64,000 bases of DNA from an uncultured Christensenellaceae bacterium (GTDB lineage Bacteria > Bacillota > Clostridia > Christensenellales > Pumilibacteraceae). The stretch is from positions 8,941-72,940 of the forward strand of contig CAJULQ010000005.1 of assembly GCA_910587595.1 (NCBI GenBank). Reading direction: 5' to 3'. The position numbers and the translations under genes were made by a program. This document shows positions 42,464-51,614 of this stretch, one piece after another. How positions within the stretch are numbered: the stretch's first letter is position 1; the number at the start of each line of letters is the position of its first letter. Under the pieces are notes generated by a model, which was not told the origin of the DNA, did not search any database, and saw only the letters and a list, made by a program, of their open reading frames with translations.

Positions 42464-43849
42464 TCAAAACGCTTTATCCAACTTGCGAATGGCGGCCTCG
42501 TAAATGGCGGGCAGTTTGTCGAACAACTCGATGGGGAAACATTCGTCTATGTTGTGTATGTTGGTTTCCAGATCGGGGAACGTGGGGCCGAACGCCACGG
42601 CATTGGGCAGTTCGCGCGCATACGTGCCGCCCCCGCAGTATAGGCATTTTTTTTCGCCGCCCGTGGTTTCACCGTAGGCCTCTAACAATGCTTGCACGAG
42701 TTTGTCGCTTTCGGGGATATAAAGGTTGGGCGACCAGCGCAAAACAGTCAGTTTGCCGTCGGGGAACAGACGGGCAATGTCTTGTTGCACTTTTTCGTGG
42801 TCGGCGCACACGGGCAAGCGGCAGTCTAGCGTGAGCGAAAGCGTGTTGTTTTTATACGACACAACGCCCAAGTTGACGGTCAGTTCGCCCGATACGTCGT
42901 CTTTGGCCGTAATGCCCAGCGAGTTGGCGGCGTTGTATTCGCCCAAATACCGTCGCACGTTGCGCAAGGCGGGGGATGCGTCCCCGTATACACCGTCTAA
43001 CAGCCGTAACAGTTTTACGGCGGCGTTCTCGCCTTTTTCGGGCGCCATGGCATGTCCCGCCACGCCGCGCGATTCGAGCACCAATTCGTTTTCAAAGTAG
43101 TGCGCCGAAAAGTCCTCTATCCGTAGCCCCGCGTCGGCGATCGTTGCGGCGATCTGCGGTTTGTAAAACAGCGAGTTGTCGCGGCCGTACAGCGCGAAAA
43201 TGTTGTATAGCGCGCTGCCTTTGGGAATACGCGCTACGCATGCGTCAGGCACAACGTTGGGTCGATCGCCCGCCGTAAACGCCGATATGTTTTGTTGCCA
43301 CACTTGGTCGACGGGCAGTTGCAAGAGTAGGTGCAGAATGCCTTTCTCGCTGTTGATGAGCGGAAAGTCGGCGTCGGGCACAAAACTTGCTTGCGGGATC
43401 TCGCAGTGCGCGCGGTAGTATTCGATACACTCCGAACCGTTTTCTTCGTTGCAACCCACAATGAGCCGTATGCGGTGGTTGCATTTTTCGCCGCTCTCGG
43501 CAATATGCTTGAGCGCGTGCAACGCCGCCACGGTGGGGCCTTTGTCGTCGGCCACGCCGCGACCGTACAGCATGCCGTTTTCGCACACCAACGTAAACGG
43601 GTCGTGGCTCCAACCGTCGCCGGCGGGCACCACGTCGAGATGTCCCAAAATGCCTATAAGCCCGTCGCCTTGGCCGATCTCCGCCCAACCGCAGTACCCT
43701 TTTTCGCAGTGGGTGCGCATTCCGTAGTTTGCCGCAATGGCCAAAAAAGTATCCAATGCTTGGCGCGGCCCCGTGCCGAACGGCGCGTCTGCGGCGGGCG
43801 TTCCCATCACCGAGGGAACGGCTATCAGTTTTTTCAGATCATTGAGCAT
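42464..43849 (-). CDS. pepV: M20-family dipeptidase, PepV-like
   Basis: A 461-residue zinc dipeptidase that cleaves short peptides in the cytoplasm. Metal and catalytic motifs are GHLDVVPAGDGW, YGRGVADDKGPTVAAL and EENGSECIEYY (general-base Glu), then DADFPLINSEKG. A lid domain follows and a last ligand lies in CLYCGGGTYARELPNAVAFG. The start has CGGAGAG upstream. trxA follows after 65 nt on the same strand. PepV and Sapep are close relatives, so the exact name is less sure than the family. Confidence 0.85.
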   Translation of the reverse strand: MLNDLKKLIAVPSVMGTPAADAPFGTGPRQALDTFLAIAANYGMRTHCEKGYCGWAEIGQGDGLIGILGHLDVVPAGDGWSHDPFTLVCENGMLYGRGVADDKGPTVAALHALKHIAESGEKCNHRIRLIVGCNEENGSECIEYYRAHCEIPQASFVPDADFPLINSEKGILHLLLQLPVDQVWQQNISAFTAGDRPNVVPDACVARIPKGSALYNIFALYGRDNSLFYKPQIAATIADAGLRIEDFSAHYFENELVLESRGVAGHAMAPEKGENAAVKLLRLLDGVYGDASPALRNVRRYLGEYNAANSLGITAKDDVSGELTVNLGVVSYKNNTLSLTLDCRLPVCADHEKVQQDIARLFPDGKLTVLRWSPNLYIPESDKLVQALLEAYGETTGGEKKCLYCGGGTYARELPNAVAFGPTFPDLETNIHNIDECFPIELFDKLPAIYEAAIRKLDKAF

Positions 43850-43873
43850 TTTTCACTCTCCGTGCAAATTCGG

Positions 43874-43902
43874 TTGCGTTTCTTTGCGTTTTTCGTTATA
43901 AT
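43874..43902 (+). promoter_or_regulatory. Promoter of gltX
   Basis: TTGCGT (43874-43879), 17 nt, TATAAT (43897-43902), in the divergent gap with the dipeptidase gene. Confidence 0.7.
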
Positions 43903-43947
43903 TATCTTACTACATCGGATATGTTTTGTCAAGGAGAGCACATAACA

Positions 43948-45366
43948 ATGGTAAGAACGAGATTTGCGCCCAGCCCCACCGGATTTTTGCACGTGGGCGG
44001 TTTGCGTACCGCGCTGTATGCATATTTGTATGCCAAAAAGGCGGGCGGAAAATTCATACTGCGCATAGAGGACACCGACCTCGAGCGCACCGTGCCGGGG
44101 GCGGTGGAACTGATTTACCGCACGTTGCACGAAACGGGTCTGCACTACGACGAAGGCCCCGACGTGGGCGGCGCTTACGGGCCGTATGTGCAAACCGAGC
44201 GCAAGCAATTATATCTCGACTACGCGCAACAGCTCATTAAAAGCGGCGACGCGTACTATTGTTTTTGCTCCAAAGAGCGGCTGGGGCAACTGCACGAAAA
44301 CGGCGCCACCAAGTACGACAAGCACTGTTTGCACAACGTGCCGCTCAAAGAAGCCGAGCGGCGCATTGCGGCGGGCGAAAAATACGTGATTCGTCAGAAC
44401 ATTCCCGCCGAGGGCGTTTCGTCCTATGTGGATCTGGTGTTCGGCGAGATCCGCGTGGATTATAACGATCTCGAAGATAATATACTCATAAAATCGGACG
44501 GCTATCCCACCTACAACTTTGCCAACGTGATCGACGATCACCTCATGGGGATCACCCACGTGATCCGCGGGGTGGAATATTTGTCGTCTACGCCCAAATA
44601 CAACCTTTTATACGATGCGCTGGGGTGGGAGCGTCCGCAGTATATCCATTTGCAACCTATCATGCGCGATGCGCACCAAAAACTGTCCAAGCGGCACGGC
44701 GACGCCAACTACGAAGATTTTATTGCCAAAGGCTACCTGAAAGACGCGATCGTAAACTATATTGCGCTTTTGGGGTGGAGCCCCAAAGACAACCGCGAAA
44801 AAATGACGCTGGCCGAAATGGAAGAACTGTTTTCGTTGGACGGCGTGAGCAAGTCGGCCTCTATCTTCGACGAGGCAAAAATGCGGTGGCTCAACTCGTT
44901 GTATGTGAAAGAGTTGTCGCCGCAAGAGTTCCACGCCAAAGTTTTGCCGTTTTATGCGCCGTATGCGTATTTGCAAGGATTGGACCTTGCGTATTTGAGC
45001 ACGCTGTTACACGGCCGCACCGAGGTGTTTACCGACGTTGGAAAGCTCACGGCGTTTATCGGTGCGTTCGACGATTTCGACACCACTCTGTATACGAATG
45101 CCAAGTGGAAAACGGACGCGGCGCTTGCCAAGCAAATGTTGCCCGCGCTGATCGATATAGCCGACAAGCAGTGGGAAAGTTTGCACGAGGCGTTGCCCGC
45201 TTATGCCGAGAGCGCCGGCTACAAAAAAGGGCAGGTGCTGTGGATCTTCCGCATAGCTCTCACCAACGCGGCGTCTACGCCGGGCGGCGCCACCGAAATG
45301 GCAACGTTGTTCGGAAAAGCGGAAAGCTTGCGGCGCTTGCGGTATGCGCTGTCCCGCCTTGGGTGA
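43948..45366 (+). CDS. gltX: Glutamyl-tRNA synthetase
   Basis: A 472-residue class I synthetase. The HIGH motif appears as TGFLHVGG (11-18) and KMSKS as KLSKR (245-249). ATG 43948 is chosen because AAGGAG lies upstream; ATG 43921 precedes that site. It charges tRNA-Glu, and in Firmicutes often also tRNA-Gln for later amidation. Whether it is non-discriminating cannot be told from sequence alone. Confidence 0.95.
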   Translation: MVRTRFAPSPTGFLHVGGLRTALYAYLYAKKAGGKFILRIEDTDLERTVPGAVELIYRTLHETGLHYDEGPDVGGAYGPYVQTERKQLYLDYAQQLIKSGDAYYCFCSKERLGQLHENGATKYDKHCLHNVPLKEAERRIAAGEKYVIRQNIPAEGVSSYVDLVFGEIRVDYNDLEDNILIKSDGYPTYNFANVIDDHLMGITHVIRGVEYLSSTPKYNLLYDALGWERPQYIHLQPIMRDAHQKLSKRHGDANYEDFIAKGYLKDAIVNYIALLGWSPKDNREKMTLAEMEELFSLDGVSKSASIFDEAKMRWLNSLYVKELSPQEFHAKVLPFYAPYAYLQGLDLAYLSTLLHGRTEVFTDVGKLTAFIGAFDDFDTTLYTNAKWKTDAALAKQMLPALIDIADKQWESLHEALPAYAESAGYKKGQVLWIFRIALTNAASTPGGATEMATLFGKAESLRRLRYALSRLG

Positions 45367-45392
45367 GCCGTTGCCGCGCCGATTTCATTGCA

Positions 45393-45427
45393 TGAAAAAA
45401 AAGCCTTTGCACGCAAAGGCTTTTTTC
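45393..45427. terminator. Bidirectional terminator between gltX and the glycosidase
   Basis: AAAAAAGCCTTT and AAAGGCTTTTTT pair across GCACGC, with A- and T-tracts on both sides. The two flanking genes converge. Confidence 0.9.
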
Positions 45428-45439
45428 TATCGGGGTTAA

Positions 45440-48292
45440 TCAAAAACTTGTTTTTACGAGCGAGTAGGAGGGGCGCAACAACGCGTTGCAACCCTCTTTC
45501 CAGTGTCCCGAAAGGTCGAACGTTTCCGGCCCTACGGCGGTGGGTTCGTCGCACAAAGCAAAGTGGTGCGGTCCCATCAGATTGCGGAGCGACGTGGTGA
45601 GCGTAACGCGCACGGTGTTCTTTCCTTTTTTCACCATATCCGAAATGTCGGCGGCGGTGTCGAACAGCAACGTTTTGCGTTTGCCGTTGCATTCTATTTC
45701 CGCCGTCTGCCAGCGTCCGCCGATCTCCAACACGCAACCGTCTTTGCCGCACTCTAACTCGTGTTCGAGCGTGATTTCACCGGCGAACATGGCGTAGCCG
45801 TCGCGGAGAAAGTCGCGCACGTTCGGTTGGGGCGCGTCTATCACAAAGCCGTCGCATACCGCCGTGGCGTCCGTTTGGCCGTCGCGAAGACCCACGGGGT
45901 ATACGCCGAACCCGCCCGCCAAATACACGCTTTCGAGCGCGGTGTTATACACCATGCAGTTGCGCAAACTTTCGGTAACGCCCTCGCCGAACAGCGCGAA
46001 ATACACGCTTTCGTCTTGGTAATAGTGCAAGGTGATAACCACCTTATTCACGCCCTTTTGCACGTGTTCGGCCACGTCGTACACACCCACTTTGGGTTCG
46101 TGTTCGAGCGTGCTTTGCTTTTGCACCGTTACGCCGTTTATTTCCACCGAGTAGGTATTCATATCTTCGGCATACAGTTTGCAATCGGAGGGCGTTATGC
46201 GGCTTTCGAATTCGTATTGCAACCGCAATTTGCCCGCATACCGTTCTTCGAGCAGCTCGGCAAAGATCTGAATAAGCGGCTTGCTTTCGCCGAAGTCCTC
46301 GCCCTCGCGCGCGACCCGCGCGGCGTCGATGGCCATGGTGTTGGCGGTAGAGCGCACCACGCGCATGTCGCCTTGCCAAGGCACAACGGGCGGTTGCGGT
46401 TGGGGCTTGGCCTTTTTATCGCAAGGATACAACAGCACGCTTTGCCCGCCGCGCAACGTTTGGGTGAGCGGACGGGGCTTGGAAAGGGTGAGCGCGTCGG
46501 TATCCAAAACGCGCGCGCTGCGGGATAGACCTGCGTGCAACGTGAACGTTTGCGCCTCGGCCGTGGGGTTTATCACAAACACGAACGCGCCTTCTTCGCT
46601 CATGCGCATGCACGAGCGAAGCGCGGGGTTGTCGATGGCGTACGGTTGGGTGGATTTGATCTCTTCCATCGTGGCGGTGGAAGTGAGCTCGCACGTAAAC
46701 GGCACGCCGTCGAGATAGGCGGGCGCGTCGCCCGTAATAAGCAGTTTGCCGCCCGCCGCCGCAAATTCTTGCAACAGCGCATAGGTAGAGGCGGTCAGAT
46801 TTTTGCAAGACGGCAATATGCAGTAGCGATACGCGCACCGGCCGCATACCAGTTTGCCGTTTTCCGTTTTGCCGTGTTTGGCCAAAAGCGTTTCGTCCAC
46901 ATAGTGGTGGCCGATGTGCGCCTCGCCCAAACCCTCCACCGTTTCGCGCAAAAACGTTTCGGTAGCTTCCACGCCGAAGTGCGGCTCGTTGCGCCGAAAA
47001 TCGATATAGGCGGCCGTTACGGGCAACAACACGCACACGTCGGCAAGTTCCGTGCTGTTGCCGATGAGCGCGCCCAATCGCGTGTAGCAATCGTTGAACC
47101 GCCTAAAGTGTCGGTTGATCCACGGGTTGAGCGGGGTATAGTGCTGGGGATAATCGCGCTTGCGTTGGCCGTATTCGGCATAGGGCAACAAGTGGTGGCA
47201 CATCACGTTCACGCCGCCCACGTATTGATAGTCGAGCAGTTTTTTGAGTTCGCGGGGGGTAACGTCCCACCCGCAACAGCCGAACGTTTCGGTGATCACG
47301 CGTTTTTTGCCGCACTGCGCCGCCGCGCTGCCCACTTGTTTGACGGCCAATTCGCCGTAGGTATCTCTGCCCAGCCAGTCGATGCCGGGGATATGTTCGT
47401 ATTCGTAAAAGGGCATCACGCCGCCGCAACAAGCGATCTGATAGCCGATAGAGCTTTCTTCCACGTAATGGCCGGTGAGCGACATGTTGTTTTCTTGGCA
47501 AAAGTCATACAGCTTTTTGGCAAAGTTTTGCAAAAACAGCGCGCGCATGCCGCTCCAATACCGAAAGCGGAACGTTTCGTATCCTTGCTTTTCCGCGAAC
47601 AAAAGCCCCAAGCCGTCCAGCACGTCTTGGCCGTAGTGCTCTTGGAAATAGCGCTCGATCATGGGCGTGTAAGCGGTGTCCCACCGAAAGTATTGCGGTT
47701 CGTCGGTGAAAAATCCTTTGATCTTTTGCGAAAACCGTTCGCCGTAGCGCGCTTTATACGCGCGGTGCGTGCTGTTTAGGAATTTTTCCACCACGTCGGG
47801 ATTTAATATGTCCACCGTGGATACGGCGGTGTGGCAATACACGTTGAGGTAGCGGCTCGTTTTATCCCCTTTATCCGCCCGTTGCAACGTTTGGCCGTCT
47901 ATTTTATAGCTGACCATGGCGGCTTTGTCGAACGCGCCCACGTTGTGCGTGAGGTAGCGGTCGCGGTTATTTTCGTCCGATAGCAGCTTGCCGCCAGCAA
48001 ATCCGCTCGGCCAACCGTTTTCGTCGTACATGTAGGCGTCCATGTCGAGCGCCGCCGCTTTTTCGCAACAAGCGTCGCAACACTGCATCCATTCTTCGCC
48101 CAAATATTCGGTGAGCAATCCGCCGCGGGCGTGCATGAAAAACCCGCCGATGCCGTTTCGGTGCATCCATTCTATTTGTTGTACCAATCTGTCCGGTTCC
48201 AATTTATCGTTCCAACTCCAAAACGGAATGGGGCGGTAGTCGCGTATATAGCGGGCATCGGACAGCTTTTTGATGATGTTGTTTTTTTGCAT
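45440..48292 (-). CDS. GH106-like glycoside hydrolase (alpha-L-rhamnosidase family)
   Basis: A 950-residue protein without a signal peptide. The N-terminal PIPFWSWNDKLEPDRLVQQI and GIGGFFMHARGGL are the usual opening of GH106 / rhamnosidase-like enzymes. A TIM-barrel-like centre follows, with acidic segments at FFTDEPQYFRW and YMYDENGWPSG. From about residue 650 there are beta-sandwich modules. It is single, not in a visible polysaccharide locus, and likely acts on rhamnose-containing glycans in the cytoplasm. The substrate is inferred from the family only. Start ATG 48292 with AAAGGAAA. Confidence 0.78.
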   Translation of the reverse strand: MQKNNIIKKLSDARYIRDYRPIPFWSWNDKLEPDRLVQQIEWMHRNGIGGFFMHARGGLLTEYLGEEWMQCCDACCEKAAALDMDAYMYDENGWPSGFAGGKLLSDENNRDRYLTHNVGAFDKAAMVSYKIDGQTLQRADKGDKTSRYLNVYCHTAVSTVDILNPDVVEKFLNSTHRAYKARYGERFSQKIKGFFTDEPQYFRWDTAYTPMIERYFQEHYGQDVLDGLGLLFAEKQGYETFRFRYWSGMRALFLQNFAKKLYDFCQENNMSLTGHYVEESSIGYQIACCGGVMPFYEYEHIPGIDWLGRDTYGELAVKQVGSAAAQCGKKRVITETFGCCGWDVTPRELKKLLDYQYVGGVNVMCHHLLPYAEYGQRKRDYPQHYTPLNPWINRHFRRFNDCYTRLGALIGNSTELADVCVLLPVTAAYIDFRRNEPHFGVEATETFLRETVEGLGEAHIGHHYVDETLLAKHGKTENGKLVCGRCAYRYCILPSCKNLTASTYALLQEFAAAGGKLLITGDAPAYLDGVPFTCELTSTATMEEIKSTQPYAIDNPALRSCMRMSEEGAFVFVINPTAEAQTFTLHAGLSRSARVLDTDALTLSKPRPLTQTLRGGQSVLLYPCDKKAKPQPQPPVVPWQGDMRVVRSTANTMAIDAARVAREGEDFGESKPLIQIFAELLEERYAGKLRLQYEFESRITPSDCKLYAEDMNTYSVEINGVTVQKQSTLEHEPKVGVYDVAEHVQKGVNKVVITLHYYQDESVYFALFGEGVTESLRNCMVYNTALESVYLAGGFGVYPVGLRDGQTDATAVCDGFVIDAPQPNVRDFLRDGYAMFAGEITLEHELECGKDGCVLEIGGRWQTAEIECNGKRKTLLFDTAADISDMVKKGKNTVRVTLTTSLRNLMGPHHFALCDEPTAVGPETFDLSGHWKEGCNALLRPSYSLVKTSF

Positions 48293-48357
48293 GAACGGTG
48301 TTTCCTTTTGTTAAAATGGCGTTCGTAAAAACAAAACTGCACGCAAATTGCGTGCAT

Positions 48358-48541
48358 TCGTTAAATGGAGCGGAAGACGGGACGCATATCGCTACGCGAT
48401 CTGCCGACTTCGCAAGGCAAGCTTGCTCGTCCGCTTGCTGAAAACAGTGCACTGCACTGTTTTCTTAACGCGCGCGCTCCCTCGGTGTTCGAGTCCCGTC
48501 ATGCCTTGTACGGAAAACAACGCCGTTACGGGTGCGAGATC
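48358..48541. repeat. Insert beside tRNA-Gly flanked by copies of the tRNA 3' end
   Basis: Positions 48358-48383 repeat 48540-48565 exactly, that is, 26 nt covering the CCA, acceptor strand and part of the T arm of tRNA-Gly. The 156 nt between hold a near-perfect palindrome (arms GAAAACAGTGCA / TGCACTGTTTTC, 48440-48464) and, on the plus strand, TGTTCGAGTCCCGTC, a reversed T-arm fragment. It may be a tiny integrated element or the scar of one. Confidence 0.65.
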
Positions 48542-48547
48542 GTTAAA

Positions 48548-48622
48548 TGGAGCGGAAGACGGGACTCGAACCCGCAACGTTCAGCTTGGGAAGCTGACGC
48601 TCTACCATTGAGCCACTTCCGC
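48548..48622 (-). tRNA. tRNA-Gly (anticodon CCC), CCA encoded
   Basis: Acceptor GCGGAAG pairs with CTTCCGC, discriminator T, and CCA is encoded. The anticodon stem TCAGC/GCTGA encloses loop TTCCCAA, so the anticodon is CCC (codon GGG). T arm GCGGG-TTCGAGT-CCCGT and D arm GGCTCAATGGTAGAGC are normal. Promoter TTGACG-N17-TATACT lies just upstream. Confidence 0.95.
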
Positions 48623-48635
48623 ACAATGTGGTTTC

Positions 48636-48664
48636 AGTATAGCATACTCGCGCCCGCCCGTCAA
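48636..48664 (-). promoter_or_regulatory. Promoter of tRNA-Gly
   Basis: On the minus strand TTGACG (48664-48659), 17 nt, TATACT (48641-48636), about 14 nt before the tRNA. Confidence 0.82.
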
Positions 48665-48738
48665 GCACCCGCAACCTATCGGCAAAAAATTTTATGCGTA
48701 AGCAGAGCGTAGGGCGGCGCAAAAAGGCATATATATAG

Positions 48739-48768
48739 AAAAAGCCCGTCCGATGTCGGCGGGCGGGC
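48739..48768 (-). terminator. Terminator of veg
   Basis: On the minus strand the stem GCCCGCCGA / TCGGACGGGC is followed by TTTTT (48743-48739), just after the veg stop. Confidence 0.7.
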
Positions 48769-48781
48769 AACGCGGCGGCAT

Positions 48782-49024
48782 TTACCGCACTTCGCTCAGT
48801 TTGATGTCGCCGCATATGATGTCGGAATACGAGCAGGCGAGCAATTCGAGATTTTTGTTGTCGGCGATCTTGAGCGTGAACACTTGCGGATACACGGCCA
48901 AAACGCTGCCGCAATAGCGCAATATCTTTTTGCGCCCTTTGTTTACCGAGATGCGCAAGGGGCGGCCGGTAAGCTCGCGCACGTAGGCTTTCACTTCTTC
49001 CATGGTTTTGGCGCACTTTCTCAT
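48782..49024 (-). CDS. veg: Veg family protein
   Basis: An 80-residue Veg (DUF1021) protein: the basic patch NKGRKKILRYCGSVLAVYP and the SYSDIICGDI ending match the Bacillus Veg family, which affects biofilm genes and is expressed in growth. The sequence before ATG 49024 has no good ribosome site; ATG 49003 (MEEVK) is an alternative. It is divergent from the SipL-like gene. Confidence 0.85.
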   Translation of the reverse strand: MRKCAKTMEEVKAYVRELTGRPLRISVNKGRKKILRYCGSVLAVYPQVFTLKIADNKNLELLACSYSDIICGDIKLSEVR

Positions 49025-49155
49025 GGAGTAAGTTTGCCCGCGCCGCCAAACAAATATACCGCATTGTAAAAAAATGTGTTCTAAACAAAAAGGACGGGTT
49101 ATATAATATACTGTTATTTAGGACAAAACATCTTTTTTAGGAGGCAAGGACACTT

Positions 49156-50661
49156 ATGGCATTCGAACCTGTTTATTCGCTCTTATCGCCGTCGTACCCC
49201 AAGCGGTTGGCGGCGGGGCAAGCGGTAATAGAGGCGCGGCTGTTGCCGGCGGGCTTTACCGTGGGCAAGGTATTGTCTGCTTCGGCGGACGTGAGCGTAA
49301 CGGCGGGGGAGGTATTCACCGGCGAAGCGCGGTACGGCGGCAAAGCAAATTTCCGCGTGCTCGTGTTGGACGGCGACGGGATCTGCCGCAGTTTGGACTA
49401 TGTGGCGGAATTTTCCGACAAGCTGACGGGCGACGGGATCACGGCGAACACCCAACCGCAACTGTCGGCGTGCGTGCTCGATACCGATATTGTGCTTGCC
49501 ACCGAAAACGAGATCAAGTTGGCGTGCGTGGCGGAGGTATACCTCACGGGCATTGGGGGCGAGTCGGTGAATTGCTTGACGGGCGGCGGCGACGGGATAT
49601 ATACCCACGACGATCGCTTGGACTTTGCGCGGCTGAGCGGCCGCGGCACCGAGAGCCATTCTTTTTCGGAAACGGTGGCCGTTTCGGAGATGGACGAATT
49701 GCTGTTTATAGAGCCGCGTTGCGTGGTGATGAAGCGTTCGTCCGACAGCGACTGCGTGCGCGTGGAAGGGCTTATTATTACCGACGTGGTGGGGCGCAGC
49801 GGCGACGCGGCGATATCGGTGCGGCAAGAAACGCCGTTTAGCGCCGAGCTTTCGGCCATAGGGGCGCACAGCGGCGATATCTGCTCGGTGCGCGCCTCGG
49901 TGCAGTCGGCGCACGCCGAACTGACGCATGGCGAAAGCTGTGTCGTAGCTTGCGACTTTACGTTGGAATTTACCTATTGCACGTTTACCGAAGACGTGAT
50001 AAATCCCGTGTGCGACGCGTTCAGCGTGACCAACGAATTGCTCATTGCGGGCGCATCGGTTTCGGTGCCCATGCCGCTTGAAGACGAAACGTTTTTCGAG
50101 CGCGTGGAAGGCAAAGTAACGTTAGACGACAACATGCCGCCCGCCGATAGGATTTTGTCGGCTTGCGGTTGCCGTCTTAGCATTACCGACGCCGCGGCGG
50201 GCGACGGCAAACTCACCGTGGAGGGCATGGCGGCCAGCAATATCGTGTATTGCACGGAAGACGGGCAAAAATCGTCGGCCACCGTGGAATTGCCTTTCTC
50301 GCTGACGGTGCCCGCACCGCTCAAAAAAGGCGACACGGTGTCGGCGCACGGCGTTGTTACCAACGTGTCGGTCAAAGTGCGTCGCGACGGCGATTTGGAG
50401 ATCAAGGCGGATATTGCGGTGGAATATTCGGCGTGCCGCGAAGAAGTGAAATACGTGATCAACGAACTCACCGTGGGCGAGGAGCGCGCGTTGCCTACCG
50501 GCGCGGTGGCCATTCACATTGCCCGCAAAGGCGAAACGCTGTGGGACGCGGCCAAAGCATTGGGCACCACGCCCGAAACGGTGCTGTTGCAAAACCCCGG
50601 TATCTCTCTGCCGCTGTCGGGCGGCGAACGGGTGATCACCTACCGTTGCCTCAGTAAATAA
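49156..50661 (+). CDS. sipL: SipL-like SPOCS (DUF3794) and LysM protein
   Basis: A 501-residue protein. The first 440 residues form about three beta-rich SPOCS/DUF3794 repeats. The last 55 are a LysM domain (HIARKGETLWDAAKALGTT ... NPGI). This layout and length match SipL of Clostridioides difficile, which anchors the SpoIVA coat basement layer to the forespore. Ribosome site AGGAGG. No signal peptide, as for SipL, which stays in the mother cell. It implies a sporulating or recently sporulating lineage. The name is by architecture. Confidence 0.8.
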   Translation: MAFEPVYSLLSPSYPKRLAAGQAVIEARLLPAGFTVGKVLSASADVSVTAGEVFTGEARYGGKANFRVLVLDGDGICRSLDYVAEFSDKLTGDGITANTQPQLSACVLDTDIVLATENEIKLACVAEVYLTGIGGESVNCLTGGGDGIYTHDDRLDFARLSGRGTESHSFSETVAVSEMDELLFIEPRCVVMKRSSDSDCVRVEGLIITDVVGRSGDAAISVRQETPFSAELSAIGAHSGDICSVRASVQSAHAELTHGESCVVACDFTLEFTYCTFTEDVINPVCDAFSVTNELLIAGASVSVPMPLEDETFFERVEGKVTLDDNMPPADRILSACGCRLSITDAAAGDGKLTVEGMAASNIVYCTEDGQKSSATVELPFSLTVPAPLKKGDTVSAHGVVTNVSVKVRRDGDLEIKADIAVEYSACREEVKYVINELTVGEERALPTGAVAIHIARKGETLWDAAKALGTTPETVLLQNPGISLPLSGGERVITYRCLSK

Positions 50662-50702
50662 AAAAGAGCGTTTTTGCCGCCAAAGAGAACGAACGCGAGC
50701 GG

Positions 50703-50731
50703 TTGACAAGCCAAGGGCGTTGGGCTATAAT
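50703..50731 (+). promoter_or_regulatory. Consensus promoter of leaderless type before the HAD phosphatase
   Basis: Perfect TTGACA (50703-50708), 17 nt, TATAAT (50726-50731). Only seven bases separate the -10 from ATG 50739, so the transcript should begin at the start codon. Confidence 0.85.
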
Positions 50732-50738
50732 GGAAAGC

Positions 50739-51386
50739 ATGATAGATACCATACTTTTCGATCTGGACGGCACGCTCTTAAATACATTGGACGATCTATG
50801 CGACAGCACCAATTTCGCGCTGTCGCATTTCGGCTATCCCGCCCGCACCTTGGAAGAAGTGCGCGGCTTTGTGGGCGAGGGCGTTCGGCTACTTATAGAG
50901 CGCGCGTTGCCCGACGGCGCCAAAGATCGCACCGACGAGGTGCTCAAGGTGTTTTCGGCGCATTACGACGTGAACAAAGAGAACAAAACCAAGCCGTATG
51001 ACGGCATTGCGGAAATGTTAAAAGAGGTGTGCCCGCGGTACCGCACGGCCATTGTTTCCAACAAATACGATAAAGCGGTGGCCGATCTGCGCAACAAGCT
51101 GTTTGCCGACGTGACGGTGGCGGTGGGCGAGCGCGCGGGACTGCGTAAAAAACCCGCGCCCGATATGGTGGAATACGCCTTGCAACAGTTGCATGCCGAC
51201 AAGCGTTCGGCGGTGTATGTGGGCGACAGCGACGTGGACGTGCAAACGGCGCGCAACGCGGGGTTGCCTATCGTAGCGGTGAGCTGGGGCTTTCGCGACC
51301 GCGCCTTGTTGGAACGGTTGGGCGCCGACGCGATCATCGACCGTCCGCAACAGTTGGCGGCCGCCGTGCAAAAACTCAACGGGTAG
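50739..51386 (+). CDS. HAD-family phosphatase, phosphoglycolate phosphatase-like
   Basis: A 215-residue HAD hydrolase with FDLDGTLLNT (nucleophile D8, D10), an inserted helical cap (class C1), SNKYDKAV, and YVGDSDVDVQTA for magnesium. It resembles Gph/PpaX phosphatases; the substrate cannot be read from sequence. I start at ATG 50739; an ATG at 50730 overlaps the -10. No ribosome site is present, in keeping with a leaderless transcript. Confidence 0.85.
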   Translation: MIDTILFDLDGTLLNTLDDLCDSTNFALSHFGYPARTLEEVRGFVGEGVRLLIERALPDGAKDRTDEVLKVFSAHYDVNKENKTKPYDGIAEMLKEVCPRYRTAIVSNKYDKAVADLRNKLFADVTVAVGERAGLRKKPAPDMVEYALQQLHADKRSAVYVGDSDVDVQTARNAGLPIVAVSWGFRDRALLERLGADAIIDRPQQLAAAVQKLNG

Positions 51387-51415
51387 CGCCCGCCTAATTT
51401 AGAATAACGGGATAC

Positions 51416-51447
51416 AAACGGCTTTTTCAAAAAAGTCGTTTTTTTAT
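51416..51447 (+). terminator. Terminator after the HAD phosphatase
   Basis: AAACGGCTTTTT pairs with AAAAAGTCGTTT (one G-T pair), followed by a T-run. Confidence 0.8.
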
Positions 51448-51503
51448 AAAAAAATAAGAAATATTAAAATCGGATTAAATGCAAAAAACTATTGACAAAA
51501 ACG

Positions 51504-51533
51504 TTGACAATACTATGTATCATATAGTATTAT
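51504..51533 (+). promoter_or_regulatory. padR promoter with an embedded palindromic operator
   Basis: TTGACA (51504-51509), 18 nt, TATTAT (51528-51533). A palindrome with arms ATACTAT and ATAGTAT (51510-51530) fills the spacer, where a PadR repressor would block polymerase. A second TTGACA lies at 51492-51497. Confidence 0.75.
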
Positions 51534-51614
51534 GTATTCAACAGTATGAACGCCGCGCGGCGCGACTGCGTAAGGAGCAAACATGACGAAAAGGACCCGA
51601 AAAGGAGGGAACAA

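Noticed and set aside
48358..48383. A second tRNA gene beside tRNA-Gly
   Set aside because: Only the 3' acceptor strand and part of the T arm are present; no anticodon or D arm follows.
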